Shown here in pieces: positions 14,848 through 21,073 of a stretch of 21,073 bases of DNA; within the stretch, counting starts at the first letter, position 1; each line of letters starts with the position of its first letter. Source of the stretch: Acidobacteriota bacterium (lineage in GTDB: Bacteria; Acidobacteriota; Terriglobia; Terriglobales; Acidobacteriaceae). Made by a program: the position numbers and the translations under genes. The notes beneath the pieces were generated by a model that was not told the DNA's origin, did not search any database, and saw only the letters and a list, made by a program, of their open reading frames with translations. The stretch lies in assembly GCA_023441255.1 (NCBI GenBank), contig JAEZPW010000276.1, positions 1-21,073 of the forward strand, written 5' to 3'.

Positions 14848-14850
14848 TCA

Positions 14851-15903
14851 ATGATCCTCGACGCTCTGCATCGGATTGCCAATCACTGCCAATCGCTTTC
14901 TCGCGATGAAGCCCGCGCCGTGATGTCCCAGATCCTCGCCGGTGAATGCACGGACGCGCAGATTGCCGCACTGCTGGTCGCCTTGCACATGAAGGGCGAG
15001 ACCGTGGAGGAGATCGTCGGGTTCGCGGAAGCCATACGAACGGCAGCCGCTCCCATCCACGCTGCTGAAAATTCCATCATCGACGTAAGTGGCACGGAGC
15101 GCGATGCCCTGGTGGATACGTGCGGCACGGGCGGGGATGCGAGCGGCACATTCAACATCTCTACCGCGACTGCGTTGGTTGTGGCCGGCGCGGGAGTCCG
15201 AGTGGCGAAGCACGGCAACCGCAGCGTGACGTCGAAGTGCGGGTCGGCGGACGTGGTGGAGGCGCTCGGGGTCAAACTCACGTTGCCCCCCGCGCGCGTG
15301 GCTCAATGCCTGAACGAAGTCGGCATTGCGTTCCTGTTCGCTCCGGCTATGCACTCGGCCATGAAGTACGTGCAACCGGCGCGGCGCGAGTTGCGGCTTC
15401 GGACGGTGTTCAACCTGCTCGGGCCGTTGACCAACCCAGCGCACGCATCGGCACAGGTTGTCGGCGTTTACTCGAACGATCTGGTTGAGAAACTCGCGGA
15501 GGCGCTTCGAGAACTCGGGTTGACGCGCGCACTCGTGGTGCACGGAAGCGATGGACTGGACGAAATCACGATAACTGGCACCACGCGAATCGCGGAAGTG
15601 CGCAACGGCAACGTGCACACGTATGAGGTTGAACCTGAGCAGTTCGGACTGAGGCGTGCGTCGCTGAACGAGATTTCAGGCGGGGACGTTGCCGCGAATG
15701 CGGCAATCATTCTCTCGGTCCTCGAGGGACAGCGATCGCCACGACGTGACGTGGTGCTGCTCAACGCAGCGGCGGCACTGGTAGCAGCGGCGCGCGCGGA
15801 TTCTATCGCAGAGGCCATGCCGATTGCGGTTGAGTCACTTGATTGCGGCGCAGCCGCGGCGAAACTCGCGGCGCTCGTGGAGTTTACGAACGCGCATCGG
15901 TGA
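14851..15903 (+). CDS. trpD: Anthranilate phosphoribosyltransferase
   Basis: TrpD joins anthranilate to PRPP in tryptophan synthesis. The PRPP-binding motif DTCGTGGDASGTFNIST, then KHGNRSVTSKCGSADVVEALG, FNLLGPLTNPA and VHGSDGLDEI are all present in the right order. The N-terminal helical domain has MSQILAGECTDAQIAALLVALHMKGET. Length is 350 aa. No other trp gene is in the window, so trpD stands alone here. No Shine-Dalgarno site is visible before the ATG; instead the arm of an inverted repeat sits there, which could limit translation if the hairpin forms. Confidence 0.96.
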   Translation: MILDALHRIANHCQSLSRDEARAVMSQILAGECTDAQIAALLVALHMKGETVEEIVGFAEAIRTAAAPIHAAENSIIDVSGTERDALVDTCGTGGDASGTFNISTATALVVAGAGVRVAKHGNRSVTSKCGSADVVEALGVKLTLPPARVAQCLNEVGIAFLFAPAMHSAMKYVQPARRELRLRTVFNLLGPLTNPAHASAQVVGVYSNDLVEKLAEALRELGLTRALVVHGSDGLDEITITGTTRIAEVRNGNVHTYEVEPEQFGLRRASLNEISGGDVAANAAIILSVLEGQRSPRRDVVLLNAAAALVAAARADSIAEAMPIAVESLDCGAAAAKLAALVEFTNAHR

Positions 15904-15934
15904 CTGTCCAGGGCACCGCCTGGCTAGTGACGCT

Positions 15935-15983
15935 TTCGTGTTGCGGGTAGGGTTCCTCGTCGCTCGCTCCTCGGAATGACAAC
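15935..15983. repeat. Copy of the TTCGCTCGGAATGAC-like repeat family
   Basis: The stretch TTCGTGTTGCGGGTAGGGTT followed by CCTCGTCGCTCGCTCC and TCGGAATGACAAC aligns with 6916-6960 over about 45 nt with small gaps. It lies between convergent trpD and the radical SAM gene, whose 135-nt gap holds nothing else recognisable. Confidence 0.75.
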
Positions 15984-16038
15984 GCCTTGCACACAACGCG
16001 TGGGACAAATGCGTTACACCGGCAGCGCGTGCAATGCG

Positions 16039-17424
16039 TCAGTCTTCGAAGCTTCTCGCTCCCGCCCCGAAGCCGTTGACCGCCTGTTTCCAGATCCACT
16101 TCATCACCCGCTTGCCGTCATAGCAGTACGCGAGGTTGTGATTAAGGGTTGAGAAACAGTGCTTCTGGCACGTGCTCTTCATCTCTTTCAACTCGCCGGC
16201 ATCGAAGTTGAATTTGTCGATGTTGCCCCAGTTGTAGGTGGCCGGATACATGGGGAAGCATGGCGCTACCGTTCCATCTGTGCGAATGATGACGTTGTTT
16301 TGCCCGGCGCGGCAGTTCCACTCTGCAAAACGAAGCTCCCCGTTCAGGTCCTGTACGATCCCCGGCGTGCGCTCCAGCATCTTTGCGGTCTCGCCGTTCA
16401 GACCGGAGCCATCCGCGTACCATCCGACCTTGCGAATATACAGGCCGGAGGACATGCGCATGAATGCCTTCATCTCCTGCAGGCGCTGCACGGAGTTCAC
16501 CATCTGATAGCCGGCTTTGTTCTTCTCGATGATCCAGTCGATCAGTTCGTCGGTCGCACGCCAGTCTTCCGGACGAATGTAGGTCGGATTGTCATTCAGG
16601 TGCTTGAAGTGCTCGTCCTGCTCCAGCATGGGAGTTTCGTTGATGTGGTAGTCGGTCGCGACGCGGTGCTCGTGCGCAAATTCGGTGATCTTCTTCACGT
16701 CCTCGTGATTGTTGCGACAGATATTAATATTGAAGAACACCATGTAGTCGTAGACGTACTGTTTTCGTAACACGTGCTCGAGGTTCTTCTGCGCTGGAAC
16801 GACTGCTTTTGGAAGTCCGGGCTTGAGGTCGTAGGCGTCGAGCGCAAAATTGAACACCGCAACGCCGGCGTCCCCGAGCCGGTCGGCAACTTCGGGACGC
16901 AGCAACCGCCCATTTGTGCCGATGTAGATCCAGAAACCCTTCTTGGCGGCGTAGTACACGACCTTGTGAGCGAACTGCGGACGCAGCAAAGGCTCACCGC
17001 CCATTAACGCGAGTACACGGCAACCGTGATCGTGCAGCCAGTCTATCGAACGACGGGCAATATCCTCCGTCATTCCCTTCACGCGGTTGTCGAAGGCCCA
17101 GCAGTACCAGCAGTCGAGGTTGCACTTGTACTCGACGAACAGATACGAGGTGATGGGATGAAACTCGCCCGGCAGGACACGCGACCTCATGTACGGAATG
17201 AGCCAGCCACGCGCTTTGTGGAGCTTAGCCGCTGTACTCCACTGCCGTTTGTCAGGCGGCACCTCGGGGCCGGGATCATCAAGTCTGTCCGGATACTGCG
17301 GGAATACCGGTTCCGGCAACGTCATTCCCTTCGGCTCGGGTGGAGTCGGCCGATCAGGGCTTGAATTCATCAAAAGGTCGTGGATGGCAACGTCGATGCG
17401 GAACTTTGCTGGGGCTGTGGCCAT
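16039..17424 (-). CDS. Radical SAM protein with SPASM-like C-terminus, function unknown
   Basis: Radical SAM enzymes use a 4Fe-4S cluster to cleave S-adenosylmethionine. The cluster motif C-x3-C-x2-C is in EYKCNLDCWYCWAFDNR (Cys101, Cys105, Cys108), followed by MGGEPLLRP and IGTNGRLL, as usual. A C-terminal cysteine set (Cys371, Cys389, Cys419, Cys423, Cys434) with the pattern CRAG...RTDGTVAPC resembles the SPASM domain that binds extra clusters. The start at 17424 has a perfect GGAGGAG 7 nt upstream (17432-17438); a 37-residue extension upstream is rejected. Residues 20-60 are a proline-rich linker. Length is 461 aa. SPASM proteins often modify peptides or proteins, but no precursor peptide gene is evident nearby. 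Three iterons precede the gene. Confidence 0.88.
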   Translation of the reverse strand: MATAPAKFRIDVAIHDLLMNSSPDRPTPPEPKGMTLPEPVFPQYPDRLDDPGPEVPPDKRQWSTAAKLHKARGWLIPYMRSRVLPGEFHPITSYLFVEYKCNLDCWYCWAFDNRVKGMTEDIARRSIDWLHDHGCRVLALMGGEPLLRPQFAHKVVYYAAKKGFWIYIGTNGRLLRPEVADRLGDAGVAVFNFALDAYDLKPGLPKAVVPAQKNLEHVLRKQYVYDYMVFFNINICRNNHEDVKKITEFAHEHRVATDYHINETPMLEQDEHFKHLNDNPTYIRPEDWRATDELIDWIIEKNKAGYQMVNSVQRLQEMKAFMRMSSGLYIRKVGWYADGSGLNGETAKMLERTPGIVQDLNGELRFAEWNCRAGQNNVIIRTDGTVAPCFPMYPATYNWGNIDKFNFDAGELKEMKSTCQKHCFSTLNHNLAYCYDGKRVMKWIWKQAVNGFGAGARSFED

Positions 17425-17489
17425 TGGCCGTCTCCTCCGAAGAACAGATCGTTTGAGACGCGTTTGGCGGCCGGGGACGGGCCGTACAG

Positions 17490-17547
17490 TGTGGATCAAC
17501 CCAGCAGCGAACTGTTGGATTAACCCGGTACGCACGTTGGATTAACC
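17490..17547 (-). promoter_or_regulatory. Three direct repeats (iterons) upstream of the radical SAM gene
   Basis: On the minus strand GGTTAATCCAAC occurs at 17536-17547 and 17514-17525, and a variant GGTTGATCCACA at 17490-17501. Starts are 22 and 24 bp apart, about two helical turns, so a protein could bind all three on one face. Each unit is itself a partial dyad (GG..TTAAT..CC). The nearest unit is 66 bp from the start codon. An operator role is inference. Confidence 0.55.
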
Positions 17548-17673
17548 AACCAGCAAAAATGTTCGCACTGAGCCGGGCAGGCGTCAAGTTGTCAGCCCTC
17601 TTCGGAGAGGCCGAATCGTGCCCAGTGCCCTGATTTTCGCGGCCCGAATACAAGCTGAAAAAGTCGCGGCAGA

Positions 17674-19110
17674 TTACCTGAGTTCCACCTTCTGCATGTA
17701 CTCGGCAATGTTCACATCGGGCCACTTAAGCGCGGTGGAGATTGCAACCCTCAGCGCCGACGCCGACGCTGGCTCGCCATGTACCAGCCATGTGTGCTGC
17801 GGCGGGCTCTGGAAGCTCTTCATCCATTCGAGCATTTCGGGTGCGTCTGCGTGATCACTGAACTGCTCAAGAGCGGCTACTTGGGCGCGAACAGGCACAA
17901 TCTGGCCGAAGATCTTCACCTGTGGCTCCCCGTCTTTTATCTGGCGGCCTCGCGTGCCGGGACCCTGAAAGCCGATGAAGAGGATCAGGTTGCGGGGGTC
18001 GGGCAATCGCAACAGGAGATGGTGCTGAATGCGGCCTCCCGTACACATTCCGTTGGACGAGACGATGATGCATGGATAGCGCGAGTCATTGATCTTCTTC
18101 GACTCCCCGGGAGTGAGGGCGAAGTTGAAACCAGCCCAGTCCAGTGGCGAGCCGTATTGGCCGATCAACTCTTTTGTGCGCTCGCTGAACTCCTCCGAGT
18201 GTTTCAGGAATATCTTCACGGCATTGATGGCCATTGGAGAATCGGCAAACACGGGAATGCGCGGAATCTGACCGGTCTCCATCAGTTCCTTGATCATGAA
18301 CAGGAACTTCTGCGTGCGCTCGACGGCGAAGGCCGGTACAAGTATGCTGCCGCCGCGCTTGACCGTCTCGTTGATCAGCTTCGCCATTTGCGGGCGCGGA
18401 TCCTCGTGCGGGTGAAGGCGGTTTCCGTAGGTAGACTCGGTCACTAGCAGGTCGGCAGACTCGTGCTCGGTGGGGCCTGAGTACTCGACGCGTCCGGGAG
18501 CAATTTGGGAATCGCGTACGCGGCCGAGATCGCCCGTAAAGAGCAGTTTGCGCACCCCGCCGTCGGTTTTGAGGGTGATCTCCGCCATTGAGGAACCCAG
18601 GATGTGTGCGGCGCGAACGAACCGGAACGAGAGTTCAGGCGTGAGTTGGCGAACCTCGTCGAATGGTACGGGCTTGAAGTACTGGAGCGCTTCCTGCGCC
18701 TGTTCCAACGTGTAGAGCGGCAAAGCGGGATCGTGTTTTGAGCTTCTCACCTTGTTGTGGAAGGCCGCGTCTTCTTCCTGCAGGTGGCCGGAGTCAGGAA
18801 GGAGAATTCCGCAGAGATCGATGGTTGCCGGCGTGGCGTAGACCGGACCTCGAAAGCCCTCGTTGACCAGCTTAGGAATCCAGCCGGAGTGGTCGAGGTG
18901 AGCGTGCGTGAGGATCACCGCGTCGATTTCGTTGGCCGGGATCGGCGTCGGCTTCCAGTTGCGCTCGCGCCATTCCTTCTGGCCCTGAAACAGGCCGCAA
19001 TCAACGAGTACCTGGAAGCCGCTGCGACCGCTGCTGTCGCCATTGGTGTTGATGAGGTGCTTGGAACCGGTGACGGTGCCGGCGGCGCCGAGAAATTGAA
19101 TGTAGGCCAC
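17674..19110 (-). CDS. Beta-CASP metallo-beta-lactamase-fold ribonuclease
   Basis: The protein belongs to the CPSF73/Ysh1-like RNA-processing nucleases. Metal ligands are His69, His71, Asp73 and His74 in THAHLDHSG, His169 in AAHILGS, and Asp194 in TGDLG. Beta-CASP motif A is Glu225 in TESTYG, motif B His420 in FSDHAD, and motif C His444 in VHGE. The helper segment PAFAVERTQ is also present. Length 478 aa is typical of bacterial members. The start is GTG at 19110, with AGGAGC 6 nt upstream. No C-terminal KH domain is present. It is likely an RNA exo- or endonuclease. It is divergent from the HD-domain gene and 249 nt upstream of the radical SAM gene. Confidence 0.92.
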   Translation of the reverse strand: MAYIQFLGAAGTVTGSKHLINTNGDSSGRSGFQVLVDCGLFQGQKEWRERNWKPTPIPANEIDAVILTHAHLDHSGWIPKLVNEGFRGPVYATPATIDLCGILLPDSGHLQEEDAAFHNKVRSSKHDPALPLYTLEQAQEALQYFKPVPFDEVRQLTPELSFRFVRAAHILGSSMAEITLKTDGGVRKLLFTGDLGRVRDSQIAPGRVEYSGPTEHESADLLVTESTYGNRLHPHEDPRPQMAKLINETVKRGGSILVPAFAVERTQKFLFMIKELMETGQIPRIPVFADSPMAINAVKIFLKHSEEFSERTKELIGQYGSPLDWAGFNFALTPGESKKINDSRYPCIIVSSNGMCTGGRIQHHLLLRLPDPRNLILFIGFQGPGTRGRQIKDGEPQVKIFGQIVPVRAQVAALEQFSDHADAPEMLEWMKSFQSPPQHTWLVHGEPASASALRVAISTALKWPDVNIAEYMQKVELR

Positions 19111-19132
19111 GTGCGCTCCTGGAATAAGTCAA

Positions 19133-19150
19133 CCGCACATTCTAGTGCGG
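19133..19150. other. Short perfect dyad in a divergent promoter region
   Basis: CCGCAC/GTGCGG (19133-19138 with 19145-19150) with a 6-nt spacer lies in the 132-nt gap between the divergent beta-CASP nuclease and HD-domain genes. It could be an operator; the sequence alone does not prove it. Confidence 0.3.
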
Positions 19151-19242
19151 TACACGCGATTCGCCCACTAACTTTGGTTCAGGCACCGTGACGAGACAGA
19201 TACGGCTGCCATCGTATGCTGCGGCACATTTATGATGGGGAC

Positions 19243-19824
19243 ATGCGACTGGATCAGCAGTTGAACTTTATCGTCGAGATCGACCGCCTGAAGTCCGTCA
19301 TGCGCCGCTCCCTGCTGTGCGACGCTTCGCGCCGCGAGAACAGCGCCGAACACTCATGGCATCTCGCTGCAATGGCGGCGTTGCTGGTGGAATACGCCGG
19401 TGAGCAGGTGGATTTGCTGCGCGTTTTCAAGATGCTCCTTGTCCATGATGTGGTCGAGATCGACGCCGGAGACACCTACGCCTACGATCCCAAGGCAAAC
19501 GAGTCTCGCGAACTTCGGGAACATCAGGCCGCGGAGCGCATATTTGGACTGCTGCCGCCCGACCAGGCCGACGAGGTTCGACACCTATGGGATGAGTTTG
19601 AGGCCGGAAATACCGCGGAAGCGCGCTACGCCCTCGCTCTCGACCGGCTTCAACCACTGCTGCTGAACTTCCACTCTGGCGGCCTCTCGTGGAAACAGCA
19701 CGGCGTCACCGCCGAGGCGGTGCTGAAGCGAATGCAGCCAATAAAGGCGGGTACACCTGAGTTGTGGCGCGTAGTCGAGGACATGGTCGAGGAAGCGACG
19801 CAATCCGGAGCATTGAAGAGTTGA
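19243..19824 (+). CDS. HD-domain phosphohydrolase (YfbR/HDDC2-like 5'-nucleotidase family)
   Basis: HD proteins of this group hydrolyse nucleoside monophosphates with a divalent metal. Metal residues are His37 in AEHSWH, His68-Asp69 in LVHDVVE with Glu72, Asp77, and the distal Asp134 in LALDRLQP. The start LDQQLNFIVEIDRLKSVMRR is family-like. I prefer the ATG at 19243 (193 aa) because the family N-terminus begins there; an ATG at 19216 would add nine residues. A TATGAT sequence ends 6 nt before this ATG, so a leaderless or very short transcript is possible. Substrate is not certain. Confidence 0.85.
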   Translation: MRLDQQLNFIVEIDRLKSVMRRSLLCDASRRENSAEHSWHLAAMAALLVEYAGEQVDLLRVFKMLLVHDVVEIDAGDTYAYDPKANESRELREHQAAERIFGLLPPDQADEVRHLWDEFEAGNTAEARYALALDRLQPLLLNFHSGGLSWKQHGVTAEAVLKRMQPIKAGTPELWRVVEDMVEEATQSGALKS

Positions 19825-19849
19825 AGTCGTTTCGGGTACGCCGAACCAC

Positions 19850-21073
19850 TCACTGCGTCTTGGGCGGCGTGAAATCGTAACCGTTGTTTGTCGTGTCTGA
19901 TTCCGGGATGCTGCCGTCGTTTACCGTTGCACTTGTCGGTGGCGAACCCAGTTGGACGCGCTGAACGGCGTTGGACTTCCCTTTCACGAGCAAGCGTCCA
20001 GACGCTTCACCCTGCTCGCCGCGAATGGTGAAAGGCGTTTCGGCTGCGGCACTCCCCAGATTCTCGACTGTGACCGTGACCGAAAAGTTGCCGGGTAGCA
20101 GCGAACGTGCGAAGGACGTCGGAATGCGGAAGTCCGGAAGCCCGCGGTCGCGGTACACCCAATCGTCGAAGAACCACTCGAGGTCGCGTTTAGACGCTTT
20201 CAAAACGAGTTGCTGCACGTAAGCCGGTTGTTTGTCTTCGGCTGCGCTATAGGACTGGATAACTCGCTGGAAGGAGTCGTCGCCGATCATGTCGCGCAGC
20301 ATCCACCAGACGTACATCGCCTTGATGGTGTAATAGGTCGGGTCCGTCGCGCCTACCAGGGGTTGGCCTGCGGGCGCGGCAGTCGGCGCTGCGTTCGCCT
20401 GTCCATTCGGCGCGTTTGCGGGTGGAGATAGCGCCTGATTTTCCGCAGCCTGCAGCGCCGGCAGGAAGTTAGTCATCCAGCCGATTGCCGCTTCGCGTCC
20501 GCCCTGTTGTTCTGCCGTGATCGCCTGCGCAAAATTCGCGAGACCTTCGGAAATCCACGGACGCAAGAGGGACGCCGGCTCACAGGCGTGCCCGAGCTGG
20601 TGGGCAACCTCGATTTCTAGCTGTGCGCGATTCGCAATACGCAGTGGCGTGAAGACGACCGCCCCGGAATCGAACGGCGCCGCGTTGGGGTCTGCCAGTT
20701 CTATGACTTTGACTTTCTCGTGTGGCGGGCCGAACCAACCACTTATGAACGGCAGGAGTTTTTCTGCTGCCAGCGAAAATTCTTCCGCCGCGCCGCGATG
20801 GTCCGGTATGTACGATACGTCGATGGCGGGCCGGCTGAGCGTGGTGAAATCCGCCACTGCGAAAGATGGCGGAAAAAGGCCCATTGGAGCAAAAGAGTAC
20901 TGCGCGTGTCGCGTGATGCCTGCACCCGGAACTGACGACTCGCGTGCCCCGGTTCCGACCAGCCGCCCGTTTGAGGCTATGTTCTTTCCGCCCTCGGCTT
21001 CGACGGTCAATTCCATCGTGGCGCCCCGATTGCGCTGTCTCCATGAGCCAAGGGTGTCGAAGTAGTCGTTGCC
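19850..21073 (-). CDS. M1-like metallopeptidase homologue with degenerate zinc motif, 5' end outside window
   Basis: The frame is open to the window edge, so only the C-terminal 407 residues are seen. They resemble the catalytic and later parts of M1 (gluzincin) aminopeptidases. The zinc site reads HQLGH (20588-20602) instead of HExxH: the catalytic Glu is Gln. The third ligand Glu is retained in RPWISEGLANFAQA, but only 13 residues separate it from the second His, against 18 in classical M1. YYTIKAMYVWWMLRDMIGDDSF and DLEWFFDDWVYRDRGLPDF are typical M1 helical parts. A Pro/Ala/Gln linker interrupts the domain. The last about 100 residues (LPGNFSVTVTVENLGSAAAE) look like a CARDB-type beta-sandwich. 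It is probably exported, but the signal peptide is not visible. Confidence 0.8.
   Translation of the reverse strand, partial: GNDYFDTLGSWRQRNRGATMELTVEAEGGKNIASNGRLVGTGARESSVPGAGITRHAQYSFAPMGLFPPSFAVADFTTLSRPAIDVSYIPDHRGAAEEFSLAAEKLLPFISGWFGPPHEKVKVIELADPNAAPFDSGAVVFTPLRIANRAQLEIEVAHQLGHACEPASLLRPWISEGLANFAQAITAEQQGGREAAIGWMTNFLPALQAAENQALSPPANAPNGQANAAPTAAPAGQPLVGATDPTYYTIKAMYVWWMLRDMIGDDSFQRVIQSYSAAEDKQPAYVQQLVLKASKRDLEWFFDDWVYRDRGLPDFRIPTSFARSLLPGNFSVTVTVENLGSAAAETPFTIRGEQGEASGRLLVKGKSNAVQRVQLGSPPTSATVNDGSIPESDTTNNGYDFTPPKTQ

Noticed and set aside
17354..17725. Possible small cysteine-containing peptide gene upstream of the radical SAM gene, considered as a precursor peptide
   Set aside because: The frame runs through the iterons and into the radical SAM coding start in another frame, has no good ribosome site, and shows no leader-core layout.

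Overview
The window is about 21 kb of GC-rich, gene-dense bacterial chromosome made almost entirely of housekeeping genes. I see no phage genes, insertion sequences, CRISPR arrays, rRNA or tRNA genes. The protein set, the run of small stand-alone enzymes and the style of intergenic repeats suggest an Acidobacteriota (Terriglobia/Koribacter-like) chromosome. That assignment is inferred from general resemblance, because no marker gene was searched.

Left block (1-4530, + strand): scpA, scpB and rluB, a common chromosome-segregation and pseudouridine-synthase neighbourhood, followed by hisC. Intrinsic terminators follow scpB and hisC. ScpB is abnormal: about 180 acidic, low-complexity residues are inserted inside its first winged-helix domain, and it has a disordered acidic tail. 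A small, highly charged, disordered protein follows (4618-4899).

Middle block (4974-10552): an AMP-forming acyl-CoA synthetase, a ROK-family glucokinase and the DNA glycosylase MutM lie on the minus strand. PurA diverges from mutM and probably starts at a TTG codon. Two of these genes have tandem duplications of the DNA around their stop codons.

Right-middle block (10699-14622): an antibiotic-biosynthesis-monooxygenase-fold protein and a VOC/PhnB-like protein (+) converge on a 4-oxalocrotonate tautomerase homologue. Behind the tautomerase lie ndk and the sucC-sucD pair (all -). Succinyl-CoA synthetase and nucleoside diphosphate kinase link the TCA cycle to the NTP pool.

Right block (14851-21073): a stand-alone trpD (+), an orphan radical SAM/SPASM-like protein (-) preceded by three 22-24 bp spaced iterons, a beta-CASP metallo-beta-lactamase ribonuclease (-), an HD-domain phosphohydrolase (+), and the C-terminal part of a degenerate M1-like metallopeptidase (-) in which the zinc motif reads HQxxH rather than HExxH.

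The least explained structure is in the gaps between genes. At least five arrays have a strict 7-nt period and different unit sequences, and most face an inverted copy of themselves. They sit between scpA and scpB, between the tautomerase gene and ndk, in the ndk-sucD gap (two arrays), and directly before trpD. A second, unrelated repeat family carrying a TTCGCTCGGAATGAC-like core occurs at three places. These two families, the ScpB insertion, the radical SAM iterons and the HQxxH protein are the main leads. I found no clearly new multi-gene system.
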